DNA of 14,278 nucleotides, taken from the NCBI GenBank assembly GCA_937911235.1, contig CALDPN010000140.1, positions 1-14,278 of the forward strand, in the 5' to 3' direction. This document shows, piece by piece, positions 1 through 7,951 of the stretch. A model generated the notes under the pieces. The model saw only the letters and a program-made list of their open reading frames with translations, was not told where the DNA came from and did not search any database. Made by a program: the position numbers and the translations under genes. Origin of the DNA: an uncultured Bacteroidales bacterium (GTDB lineage Bacteria > Bacteroidota > Bacteroidia > Bacteroidales > Paludibacteraceae). Position 1 is the first letter of the stretch. Every line of letters begins with the position of its first letter.

Positions 1-1574
1 CCATTTCCTTCGCGTGGGAAGTCGATCCAGTCTGGGTGACCAAATTCGTTACCCATAAAGTTTAGATAACCACCATTGATTGTAGAAGCAGTGATAAGAC
101 GAATCATTTTGTGAAGCGCAATACCTCTATCTACCATATATGTGGTATCACCTTTTTGCATATGCCAGTACATATCAGCATCTACTAAACGGAAGATAAT
201 AGTTTTATCACCTACTAATGCTTGGTCGTGGCTTTCTGCATATGAGATAGTTTTTTCGTCGGCACGACGATTTGTTAGTTCCCAGAACAAGTGACCTGGT
301 TTCCAGTTTTCGTCTGTGTATTCTTTAATATATTTAATCCAAAGGTCTGGAATACCCATTGCCATACGATAATCAAATCCCATACCACCATCTTCAAATT
401 TACTTGCAAGACCTGGCATACCACTCATTTCTTCTGCAATAGTAATAGCATTTGGATTTACTTGGTGAATAAGTTTATTTGCAAGAGTTAAGTAGCAAAT
501 AGCGTCACCATCTTGGTTTAAGTTGTAGTAATCGGCATAACCACTAAATGCTTCGCCAAGACCGTGGCTTAAATATAACATTGATGTTACACCGTCGAAA
601 CGGAAACCATCAAATTTATATTCGTCAAGCCAGAATTTGCAGTTTGAAAGCAAGAAGTGAAGCACTTCATTTTTACCATAGTTGAAGCATAGAGAGTCCC
701 ATGCTGGGTGTTCTCTACGTCCACCATCGTGGAAATATTGATAAGGAGTACCATCAAAACGTCCTAAACCTTCTACTTCATTTTTCACAGCATGTGAGTG
801 AACAATATCCATAATCACTGCAATACCCATACCGTGAGCTGTATCTATAAGTGCTTTTAATTCTTCTGGTGTACCAAAACGAGAAGATGCAGCAAAGAAA
901 CTAGATACGTGATATCCAAAAGAACCATAATATGGGTGCTCTTGGATAGCCATAATTTGAATAGCATTATAACCTGCTTTTTTCACACGTGGAAGTACAT
1001 TTTTTGTAAATTCAGCGTATGAACCTACTTTTTCTTCGTTTGTACCCATACCAATGTGGCACTCATAAATCATTAGTGGATTGGTATTTGGCACAAATTT
1101 AGTGTTTTTAAATTTGTATGGTTTTGCAGGATTCCATACTTGTGCGCTAAAGATTTTAGTATTTTCATCTTGCACTACTCTTCTACACCAAGCAGGAATA
1201 CGTTCGCCACAGCCACCAGGCCAACAAACAACAAGCTTATAAAGTTGTCCGTGAGACAATGCTTTTTCTGGGAAGAAGCCTTCAAAAACACCATTGCCTA
1301 TTGGTTTTAGTTTATAAGATTCTAAACGTTGCCATTGGTTGAAATCACCAATAACAAATATATCTGTAGCATTTGGAGCCCATTCGCGAAGTACCCATCC
1401 TTCTGGTTGCTTGTGCAAACCAAAATATAGATAACCAGACGCAAAATCTGATAATGTTGTAACTCCAAACTGAGTTAATTCTTTCTCTCTGTGTAAAGCA
1501 TACGCATGACGTCCTTCTATTGCTGAACGATATGGCTCTAACCAAGGGTCATTTTGAATAATCTTTAATTCCAT
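1..1574 (-). CDS. glgB: 1,4-alpha-glucan branching enzyme (GH13), C-terminus cut by window edge
   Basis: Makes alpha-1,6 branches in glycogen by cleaving an alpha-1,4 chain and transferring it; cytoplasmic. Reading the minus strand from the ATG at 1574 gives an open frame of about 524 codons with no stop to the edge. An N-terminal CBM48-like beta-sandwich is seen around residues 60-150 (REWAPNATDIFVIGDFNQW), then a GH13 barrel. Catalytic landmarks are RFD with nucleophile D327, the acid/base glutamate in IAEEMSG (E381, first of the pair), and SHDQALVGDK with H449 and D450. The last two motifs and the substrate loop YDYRMAMG-like FDYRMAMG are those of branching enzymes rather than amylases, and look closest to the eukaryotic-type (GBE1-like) enzymes common in Bacteroidota, which run near 670 residues, so roughly the last 150 are missing. 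The start lies 5 bases after the DUF4301 stop, so the two are almost certainly cotranscribed. No Shine-Dalgarno is seen before the start. Confidence 0.93.
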   Translation of the reverse strand, partial: MELKIIQNDPWLEPYRSAIEGRHAYALHREKELTQFGVTTLSDFASGYLYFGLHKQPEGWVLREWAPNATDIFVIGDFNQWQRLESYKLKPIGNGVFEGFFPEKALSHGQLYKLVVCWPGGCGERIPAWCRRVVQDENTKIFSAQVWNPAKPYKFKNTKFVPNTNPLMIYECHIGMGTNEEKVGSYAEFTKNVLPRVKKAGYNAIQIMAIQEHPYYGSFGYHVSSFFAASSRFGTPEELKALIDTAHGMGIAVIMDIVHSHAVKNEVEGLGRFDGTPYQYFHDGGRREHPAWDSLCFNYGKNEVLHFLLSNCKFWLDEYKFDGFRFDGVTSMLYLSHGLGEAFSGYADYYNLNQDGDAICYLTLANKLIHQVNPNAITIAEEMSGMPGLASKFEDGGMGFDYRMAMGIPDLWIKYIKEYTDENWKPGHLFWELTNRRADEKTISYAESHDQALVGDKTIIFRLVDADMYWHMQKGDTTYMVDRGIALHKMIRLITASTINGGYLNFMGNEFGHPDWIDFPREGN

Positions 1575-1579
1575 AATAT

Positions 1580-3169
1580 TTAGGTATTTTGATGTTCGTG
1601 ACGAAGTAAATCGTTTATTCTTTTTACTGGATTAAAATTCTTAATAGGTATTTCTACAAATATAGTATTCCAATCAGACATACCACCATTCCAAAGCCCT
1701 GCTCTTTCCATCTTTGTTGTTTCCTGACCATTTCTTTGTTTTGGAAGCAACATATACTCCTGAGGATTAGAATATTTATTCAAATCAAATTTTCTACCTT
1801 TATAATCTGTAATACAGCAAACCATATCTACAGGATTAAAATGTGTAGAAGCTATAAATTGTTTTTCATAGTCGGCATTGCCTGCTATTTGATAATAATC
1901 TACAATTTGTAGAGATGTGGTGCCATCTGCATTTTTCACCCAACAAGGCATTCCCCCATTTTCCTCTTCGTTTTTCACCATACCACACACTCTAAGAGGA
2001 CGATTAAGTTTATTTCTTAAATATTCGTATTGCTCATCGCGAGGCATAAGAAGAATTTTCTCACGTTTCACATTAAGCACGTTTTCCACGAAATTTATTA
2101 TTTCAATTAGTTGATCGTCTGGCACATCACCTTTGTCGAGCAACTTAATAAACTTGCTAATATATTTTTGGCTGTGAATAAGAAGTCCAGCCATCATTTT
2201 TCTGTATTCTACTACTTGCTTCTTAAGCGTGTCTGGCGCTTGGTTGTCTATGTTTTTAATAAATACTAAGTCGTTTTTAAGCGAGTTCATATTTTCTAGC
2301 AGTGCACCATGACCTGCTTGTTTTAAAATAAGCTGACCATGCTCATTTCTACATGGGAAACCTGTTTTGGTAAGCATCACAGTGTCGGTAGAGTGATTTT
2401 GAATTTGAAGCACCACAGAGAAACTCACGCCCAATTTCTTTTCAATAGGCATTTTAAAGTCTCTAATATAGTCTTGAATCATTTCCTTGTGCTCTTCATT
2501 CACTGTAAAGCATACGTTCACCTCTTTGTTTTTACCAGATAGCATAGCACATTCTATAAGTGTTTCTTGAATAGGTGTGCGAGTATCCTCAAATGAAGCG
2601 TAGTATTTTTGAATTTTCTTTGGCAGGTATTTTTGAATAGAAACAAAACGTTTCGACTTGTCGGTGTGGAATTTAAACATTGCTACAGGGTAAGTAAGGT
2701 AGTTAAGACCTTTGTCTGTGAGCATATATTCCACTATTCTTTTGTATTTCTTTTCTTCAAGTAGCTCTTGAACATCTTTTTTATCAAGTGCCATAAAGAA
2801 TTTGTTCAATTCATTGTAAAAGGCAAATGAAGGCAAATGATTAAAGAAGTTTTTCTCAAAATTTGTGGTAGGTTCTGTTTTGTCAGATTTTAAGAAGTTG
2901 TGTAAGTTTCTTAAAAATCTATTTGCACGTCCAGAAGCTGGAATAAAGTGTACAATAGAAGGTTTTTTAGCAAGATATGCTTCCCAACGGTTTATGAAGT
3001 TTTCTTTTTCTGAGTCGTTAAAAATCAAAATACCATCGTCTAAAGAAGCTGTTCTAATAATATTAGGCATATTTACTCCTTTAGAGATTTTGGCTATTTG
3101 ATCTTCAACTTCTGCCGCCGAAATACCCTTCTTAGCTAAAAATTCTATATCTATCTCCGTTAGGTTCAT
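1580..3169 (-). CDS. DUF4301 family protein, possible UDPGP-like nucleotidyltransferase
   Basis: A 529-residue cytoplasmic protein with no signal peptide or membrane segment, recognised as DUF4301, a family found mainly in Bacteroidota. No function is established to my knowledge. Visible motifs: HFIPASGRANRF at about residues 74-85, a loop like the nucleotide-binding start of GT-A pyrophosphorylases; QAGHGALLENMNSL at 284-297; FIKNIDNQAPD at 303-313; and a conserved-looking tail WNGGMSDWNTIFVEIP at 493-508. The GHG...NIDN order and spacing resemble eukaryotic-type UDP-glucose pyrophosphorylase (GHGD...SNIDN), which suggests sugar-1-phosphate nucleotidyl transfer; this is inference from motifs. 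It lies 5 bases upstream of glgB with a good Bacteroidota promoter just before its ATG, so it is the first gene of a two-gene unit and may supply or regulate glucan precursors. Family call is firm; activity is uncertain. Confidence 0.85.
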   Translation of the reverse strand: MNLTEIDIEFLAKKGISAAEVEDQIAKISKGVNMPNIIRTASLDDGILIFNDSEKENFINRWEAYLAKKPSIVHFIPASGRANRFLRNLHNFLKSDKTEPTTNFEKNFFNHLPSFAFYNELNKFFMALDKKDVQELLEEKKYKRIVEYMLTDKGLNYLTYPVAMFKFHTDKSKRFVSIQKYLPKKIQKYYASFEDTRTPIQETLIECAMLSGKNKEVNVCFTVNEEHKEMIQDYIRDFKMPIEKKLGVSFSVVLQIQNHSTDTVMLTKTGFPCRNEHGQLILKQAGHGALLENMNSLKNDLVFIKNIDNQAPDTLKKQVVEYRKMMAGLLIHSQKYISKFIKLLDKGDVPDDQLIEIINFVENVLNVKREKILLMPRDEQYEYLRNKLNRPLRVCGMVKNEEENGGMPCWVKNADGTTSLQIVDYYQIAGNADYEKQFIASTHFNPVDMVCCITDYKGRKFDLNKYSNPQEYMLLPKQRNGQETTKMERAGLWNGGMSDWNTIFVEIPIKNFNPVKRINDLLRHEHQNT

Positions 3170-3190
3170 GCTTTCTTATATTGTGATTAA

Positions 3191-3222
3191 CAAAGATAGA
3201 AATTATAACACTAATAAGCAAA
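3191..3222 (-). promoter_or_regulatory. Bacteroidota-type promoter for DUF4301-glgB
   Basis: Read on the minus strand, TTTG (3222-3219) is followed after 20 bases by TATCTTTG (3198-3191), matching the Bacteroidota sigma-ABfr consensus TTTG-N19-21-TAnnTTTG. Transcription would start near 3185, leaving a leader of about 16 bases before the ATG at 3169. It lies only 29 bases past the stop of the upstream lipoprotein gene, so the two units may still be linked by read-through; I see no terminator between them. Confidence 0.65.
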
Positions 3223-3250
3223 TTTTTATAGTTGATTTTTAAGCGAAAAA

Positions 3251-4399
3251 TTACTCTACAGTCGTACTATCTTGAATTTCTTCAAGTTCTGCCTTATTCC
3301 AATATAAATAAAGCCTATCATTAGCCTTAGCTTCTTCTTCTTTTATAACAAGTAGAGGTAATTCTTTATTCCAATTTTGATATTGCGCATTGCGTGTAGT
3401 ATCTTCGACAAAAGATTTCACATTATAAGCCCAATCTATCCAATTTGACTTCTCTGCTCCACGCAACTCTCTATAACGACTATTTCTGCCAACATGATTA
3501 TTATGCAAATCCATAACCATATCACATGGAGCATTAGAGGCTGCATTTTCCCAATAAATATCCATCACAAGCCAAGCCATTGTAGCACCTACATAATTTC
3601 TTAGCATCGTGTTCACATAAAGGTGCTTGTAGGCATCGCCCTTACGTCCATCTTTTGTAAGACCTGGATAGAAAAACTCTGCTACGTATGTGGCACGAGC
3701 TTTACTTTGCATTATTCTAAAAAACACGTGAGAACCCACTCCAGAAGTTAAAAAAGATATTAGCATGCTTTCTTTCATATAATATGGCACGCTATCTTCG
3801 GATAGTTTTTTATCCACATTCCAAAGACTATCTTTCACCTGAATATCAGACATTTGCTTAAGAGTTACAAAATGAGAAGTATCTGCCAAAGCATTCAATT
3901 TATTAAACAATTTGAGCTCCGAATGCGACAATAAAAGATGATTTATTTCATTTGCATCTGATATTTTTTCTAGATTGACTCTTTCTACAAACGAAGGCAT
4001 ATAATAACCATCTTGACTTCTAAACGAAGGAGTTCTTCTTGTCATTTCTGGGATTAATTCCTTAGCCTTTCCCTCTATTTTTTCCATCAAGCCAATATAT
4101 GCCAAATTTGGAAACAATGTAATAAGTCGTTTTTCCATGTATTCTTTTATGGAAACATTGTTTTCCCTAATATACTCAGCTTCTACTGTATTATATTTTT
4201 CTGTTGTGCTATCCCATACACTCTCGTATTCTCTCGACACCACATACAACACTTCCGACGGGAAAGAAGGTATCACGGTAGTATCTGCTTGTATTTTCAC
4301 ACTTTCTACAACAGATACATCTTCTACAGTCTTTTTGGTCTTACAAGAATACAAACAGCAAACTAAAGCAAGTAATATTATAATGTGTATTCGTTTCAT
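3251..4399 (-). CDS. Lipoprotein with C-terminal DUF6973-like domain
   Basis: A 382-residue protein. A basic N-terminus, a hydrophobic run to about residue 17 and LYSC (Cys19) form a lipobox, so it should be lipidated and membrane-anchored facing the periplasm or outside. Residues 20-230 are mostly polar and unrecognised. The C-terminal part carries DAYKHLYVN (D255, H259, N263) and MDLHNNHVGR (D297, H299, N300, N301, G304, R305), the paired D-x3-H and DLHNNxxGR motifs I associate with DUF6973. Those His, Asp and Asn residues suggest a metal or catalytic site, but no activity is established. It is divergent from the S41 protease gene, with about 126 bases between start codons, and sits upstream of the DUF4301-glgB unit in the same direction. 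Lipoprotein status is likely; the domain call is from memory of the motif and is less certain. Confidence 0.75.
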   Translation of the reverse strand: MKRIHIIILLALVCCLYSCKTKKTVEDVSVVESVKIQADTTVIPSFPSEVLYVVSREYESVWDSTTEKYNTVEAEYIRENNVSIKEYMEKRLITLFPNLAYIGLMEKIEGKAKELIPEMTRRTPSFRSQDGYYMPSFVERVNLEKISDANEINHLLLSHSELKLFNKLNALADTSHFVTLKQMSDIQVKDSLWNVDKKLSEDSVPYYMKESMLISFLTSGVGSHVFFRIMQSKARATYVAEFFYPGLTKDGRKGDAYKHLYVNTMLRNYVGATMAWLVMDIYWENAASNAPCDMVMDLHNNHVGRNSRYRELRGAEKSNWIDWAYNVKSFVEDTTRNAQYQNWNKELPLLVIKEEEAKANDRLYLYWNKAELEEIQDSTTVE

Positions 4400-4418
4400 T
4401 TATTTGTTTTAATGGGTA

Positions 4419-4426
4419 CAAATATA
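4419..4426 (-). promoter_or_regulatory. Candidate -7 element for the lipoprotein gene
   Basis: TATATTTG on the minus strand matches TAnnTTTG and lies 19 bases before the ATG at 4399. I find no good -33 TTTG at the expected distance, so this is a half-site match only. Confidence 0.4.
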
Positions 4427-4497
4427 CTAAAAACACATCATATTATTATAAAACTAAAAAAAGATTAACAAATAAATGGAATTTGGGATTTTTGGCG

Positions 4498-4505
4498 TAT
4501 TTTTG
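4498..4505 (+). promoter_or_regulatory. Candidate -7 element for the S41 protease operon
   Basis: TATTTTTG matches TAnnTTTG. A transcript from here would begin near 4511, which excludes the in-frame GTG at 4505 as a start, puts the ATG at 4514 almost at the 5' end, and leaves about 15 bases before the ATG at 4526. No clear -33 TTTG is found at 19-21 bases upstream. Confidence 0.4.
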
Positions 4506-4525
4506 TGAATTATATGCGCGTAACT

Positions 4526-6181
4526 ATGAAAAAAATCATACTTTTTACTTATCTGTTGACATCTAGCATAGGTCTATTTGCAAATTCCAACGACAGATAC
4601 TTCGAACTTTCAAAAAATCTAGAAATATTTAATTCGTTATATAAATCGCTAAATCTGCACTATGTAGACACTATTCCACTTGGTAAAATGGTGAAAGCAG
4701 GCATCGACGGCATGCTTAATAATATCGACCCATACACAGTGTACATTCCCCAAGAAAAAGACGAAGATTTCACACTTATGACCACTGGCGAATATGCAGG
4801 TGTGGGTGCTATTATTGCACAAAGAGATAGCGCTATCTACATAAATGAGGTATATGTAGATATGCCAGCATACAATGCTGGTCTTCGCCCAGGCGACAAA
4901 ATTGCATCTGTTGACAAAACAATAATTAAAAAACACACCACTTCACAAGTGAGTGAAATGCTAAGAGGCATACCTGGCACAGAAGTGAAAGTGGGCATTC
5001 TTCATCCAAACGAAACCAAGGTAAAATACTACAATATCACCCGCAAACAAATCTACATCAACCCTATTACATATTATAACGTGGTAGCAGATAGCATTGG
5101 TTATATAAACTTAAGTAGCTTTACAGACAATTGTTCTACAGAGCTAAAGAAAGCATACCTTGAGCTTAAAGACAAAGGCATTAAAAGCCTAATTATAGAC
5201 CTAAGAAGCAACCCTGGCGGACTACTAAGAGAAGCTATTAATATAAGTAATTTCTTTTTGCCAAAAGGCGAAGTAATTGTATCTACAAAAGGTAAAGAAG
5301 AAAGCGAAAACACCACATACAAAGCTCACAACAACCCTATCGACACAGAAATTCCACTTGTGATTATGGTAGACGACAATAGTGCATCTGCCTCTGAGAT
5401 CGTGGCTGGCGCAATGCAAGACCTAGACCGCGCAGTAGTTGTGGGTAGCAGAACATACGGCAAAGGACTAGTGCAAGGCACATTTCCTGTGGCATACGAT
5501 GGTAAACTAAAAGTAACTACTGCAAAATACTACACCCCTAGTGGCAGATGTATTCAAGCAATAAATTACACACAAAAAGAAGGAGAAAAATCTGATATTA
5601 TTCCAGATAGTCTTACCACAGAATTTAAAACCCGCGCTGGCAGAATTGTGCGCGATGGTCGTGGTATTATGCCAGATGTAGAATATAAATACAAGCACGA
5701 GAAAGACAGCATGGCTCTTGCACTTTTGTGTGTTGAGTTAATTAAAAAGAATATTACATTCGACTACGCTACCAAATTTAAACTAGAAAACGAAACAATT
5801 CCTAGTGTAGAAGACTTTACAATTACAGACGAAATTTACAACGACTTTAAAAAGTTTGTTTTAGAAAAAGATTTTAAATATAAAAATTCGTCACAAGAAG
5901 GCTTGAAAAAGCTTATCGAAATTATCAAAAAAGAAAATTTCTACGAGTCTTCAAAAGAAATTTTAGATAGTTTAGAAACAAAACTTCAACACAACACAGA
6001 AGAAGAATTAGACAAATATCGCACAGAAGTAAGTCAAATGCTTTCTGCAGAAATTGTAAAACGTTACTATTTTTCTAAAGGCGAAGCACAAGAGGTTTTA
6101 AAAACCGACGAAGAACTAAAACTGTGTATCGAAATACTAAATGACCCAAAACGTTACAATGAAATCCTTAAAGGAAAATAA
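4526..6181 (+). CDS. S41 family C-terminal processing peptidase with PDZ domain
   Basis: A periplasmic serine protease of the CtpA/Prc type that trims or degrades envelope proteins from their C-terminus. From the ATG at 4526 it is 551 residues. A signal peptide MKKIILFTYLLTSSIGLFA precedes Asn20; a PDZ domain spans about 85-168 (GVGAII, AYNAGLRPGDKI); the tail-protease core follows, with DLRSNPGG at 225-232. The Ser/Lys dyad is S288 in SASASE and K313 in TYGKG, 25 residues apart as in E. coli Prc. Residues 400-551 are a charged, mostly helical tail typical of Bacteroidota members. In-frame starts also exist at 4505 (GTG) and 4514 (ATG); 4526 is preferred because the signal peptide begins there and a -7 element overlaps 4505. 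The end overlaps the next gene, implying translational coupling. Confidence 0.93.
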   Translation: MKKIILFTYLLTSSIGLFANSNDRYFELSKNLEIFNSLYKSLNLHYVDTIPLGKMVKAGIDGMLNNIDPYTVYIPQEKDEDFTLMTTGEYAGVGAIIAQRDSAIYINEVYVDMPAYNAGLRPGDKIASVDKTIIKKHTTSQVSEMLRGIPGTEVKVGILHPNETKVKYYNITRKQIYINPITYYNVVADSIGYINLSSFTDNCSTELKKAYLELKDKGIKSLIIDLRSNPGGLLREAINISNFFLPKGEVIVSTKGKEESENTTYKAHNNPIDTEIPLVIMVDDNSASASEIVAGAMQDLDRAVVVGSRTYGKGLVQGTFPVAYDGKLKVTTAKYYTPSGRCIQAINYTQKEGEKSDIIPDSLTTEFKTRAGRIVRDGRGIMPDVEYKYKHEKDSMALALLCVELIKKNITFDYATKFKLENETIPSVEDFTITDEIYNDFKKFVLEKDFKYKNSSQEGLKKLIEIIKKENFYESSKEILDSLETKLQHNTEEELDKYRTEVSQMLSAEIVKRYYFSKGEAQEVLKTDEELKLCIEILNDPKRYNEILKGK

Positions 6182-7934
6182 GTTTTTACCTACTTCTGCC
6201 AAGGAAATGAAAGCCCTTGGTTGGGACTATGTAGATGTTGTTATATTCACAGGCGACGCCTATATAGACCACCCTTCTTTTGGCGCGGCAATTATAGCCA
6301 GAGTACTTGAAAAAGAGGGTTTTAGAGTAGCAGTTGTGCCTCAACCTAACTGGAAAGACGACCTTAGAGACTTCAAAAAAATGGGCACTCCTCGCCTATT
6401 TTTTGCTGTTACCTCTGGTGCTATGGACTCTATGGTAAACCACTATACTGCAAACAAACGCTTGCGCTCAAACGATGCTTATACTCCAGAAGGTAAGGCT
6501 GGTTTTCGTCCAGATTATGCTTGTAGCGTGTACTCAAAAATACTAAAAGACCTATATCCAGATGTGCCAGTTGTAATAGGTGGCATTGAAGCTTCGCTTC
6601 GCCGTTTTGGCCACTACGACTACTGGGCAGACCGCCTAAAAGAGAGTATTCTATTAGATAGCAAGGCCGACATTTTAGTTTACGGCATGGCCGAAAAATC
6701 TATGGCAGAACTTGCTCATAAATATCACGAAGGTGCTTCGCGCGAAGAAATTTTAAGTACTCCACAAATAGCATACCTGTCTGCCGCAAAACAAGTGGAT
6801 ATAGAATTAAGTCCATTTGAAGAATGCCTTAAAGACAAAAGAAAACAAGCCATAAACTTCAAACTAGTAGAAGAAGAATCTAATAAATATCAATCTACAC
6901 TTACTATTGGTCAACGTTTTGGCAAACAAATGGTAGTAATGAATGCGCCATATCCACTTCTAACCACAGAAGAACTCGACGCCATCTACGATTTGCCATA
7001 CACACGCAAAATACACCCTCGCTACAAAGGCAAAACCATTCCTGCCTACGATATGATTAAGCACTCTGTAACAATGCACAGAGGCTGTTTTGGAGGTTGT
7101 GCCTTCTGTACTATTTCTGCTCATCAAGGCAAATTTATTGTATCGCGTTCGGCAGAGTCTATACTTAAAGAAATAGAAAAAATATCTGAAGAAGAAAGCT
7201 TCAAAGGCTATATTAGTGACCTTGGCGGCCCTTCTGCAAATATGTATCGCCTTGGCGGAAAAGACATTGAGATTTGCAAAAAATGCAAACGCCCTACTTG
7301 TTTGCACCCAAAAATTTGTCCAAATTTGAACACCGACCACACCGAAGTGCTAAAACTTTATGCAGCTGTAAGGAAACTTCCATTTATTAAAAAAGCATTT
7401 ATTGGAAGCGGCATTAGATACGACCTTGCCACAGACGCATACCTAAAAGAAGTGGTTAGAAACCACGTTTCTGGCCGACTTAAAGTGGCTCCAGAACACA
7501 CAAATGACGTGGTTCTAAACCTTATGAGAAAGCCATCTTTTGCTCTATTTAAAGAGTTTGACAAGAAATTTAATAAGTATAACGAAGAGTTTAACCTAAA
7601 CCAACAACTTATACCTTATTTTATATCATCACACCCTGGTTGCAAGCCAGAACACATGGCAGAACTAGCCATTGAAACAAAAAAACTAAATTTCCGCCTA
7701 GAGCAAGTGCAAGATTTCACTCCTACTCCATTTACTCTAGCCACCGAGATTTACTATACAGGCATTAATCCTTATACTATGGAGAAAGTCTATACTGCAA
7801 AAACTGCCGAACAGAAAAACAGACAACGCAGTTTCTTCTTTTGGTATAAAAGTGAATTTAAAGCAGAAATTAAACGTTTCCTTAAAGAGATAGGCAGAAT
7901 TGACTTGTTAAATCAATTAGGAGTTAGGAGTTAG
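6159..7934 (+). CDS. YgiQ family radical SAM protein
   Basis: A cytoplasmic radical SAM enzyme of the YgiQ (UPF0313) family, whose substrate I do not know to be established. From the ATG at 6159 it is 591 residues. The N-terminal YgiQ domain opens with LPTSAKEM and FTGDAYIDHPSFGAA; the radical SAM cluster motif is C310-x3-C314-x2-C317 (HRGCFGGCAFC). A second cysteine group, C373, C376, C381 and C387 (CKKCKRPTC, KICPNL), could bind metal or a further cluster and looks family-typical. The shorter length than E. coli YgiQ (over 700) is at the C-terminus. An in-frame ATG at 6141 would add six residues; 6159 is preferred because family members begin a few residues before the LPT motif. Either start overlaps the protease gene (by 23 bases from 6159). 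The final codons lie in a TTAGGAG heptamer repeat. Confidence 0.92.
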   Translation: MKSLKENKFLPTSAKEMKALGWDYVDVVIFTGDAYIDHPSFGAAIIARVLEKEGFRVAVVPQPNWKDDLRDFKKMGTPRLFFAVTSGAMDSMVNHYTANKRLRSNDAYTPEGKAGFRPDYACSVYSKILKDLYPDVPVVIGGIEASLRRFGHYDYWADRLKESILLDSKADILVYGMAEKSMAELAHKYHEGASREEILSTPQIAYLSAAKQVDIELSPFEECLKDKRKQAINFKLVEEESNKYQSTLTIGQRFGKQMVVMNAPYPLLTTEELDAIYDLPYTRKIHPRYKGKTIPAYDMIKHSVTMHRGCFGGCAFCTISAHQGKFIVSRSAESILKEIEKISEEESFKGYISDLGGPSANMYRLGGKDIEICKKCKRPTCLHPKICPNLNTDHTEVLKLYAAVRKLPFIKKAFIGSGIRYDLATDAYLKEVVRNHVSGRLKVAPEHTNDVVLNLMRKPSFALFKEFDKKFNKYNEEFNLNQQLIPYFISSHPGCKPEHMAELAIETKKLNFRLEQVQDFTPTPFTLATEIYYTGINPYTMEKVYTAKTAEQKNRQRSFFFWYKSEFKAEIKRFLKEIGRIDLLNQLGVRS

Positions 7935-7944
7935 GAGTTAGGAG
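7917..7944 (+). repeat. Four tandem copies of heptamer TTAGGAG
   Basis: Four exact, uninterrupted copies of TTAGGAG. The first two, plus the first bases of the third, encode the last residues (LGVRS) and the TAG stop of the ygiQ-like gene; the remainder forms the 17-base gap before the ATG at 7952. Each unit contains a Shine-Dalgarno-like AGGAG, the last ending 7 bases before that ATG. Because seven is not a multiple of three, copy-number change would alter the end of the upstream protein as well as the leader of the next gene. Confidence 0.9.
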
Positions 7945-7951
7945 TTGAGAC

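Noticed and set aside
4137..4412. Plus-strand open frame of 91 codons opposite the lipoprotein N-terminus
   Set aside because: Antisense to the lipoprotein coding sequence and its start; Ser/Thr/Tyr-rich, as expected from a shadow frame.
4505..4525. Upstream GTG (4505) and ATG (4514) starts for the S41 protease
   Set aside because: They place extra residues before a normal signal peptide, and the GTG overlaps a candidate -7 element, so transcripts would start after it.
6960..7340. Minus-strand open frame of 126 codons inside the radical SAM gene
   Set aside because: Lies wholly antisense to a well-supported gene, with Phe/Cys-rich low-complexity composition and no recognisable motif.
7917..7944. 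TTAGGAG array as a CRISPR or telomere-like repeat
   Set aside because: Units are only 7 bases with no spacers, and the array is internal and four copies long; it is a simple tandem repeat.
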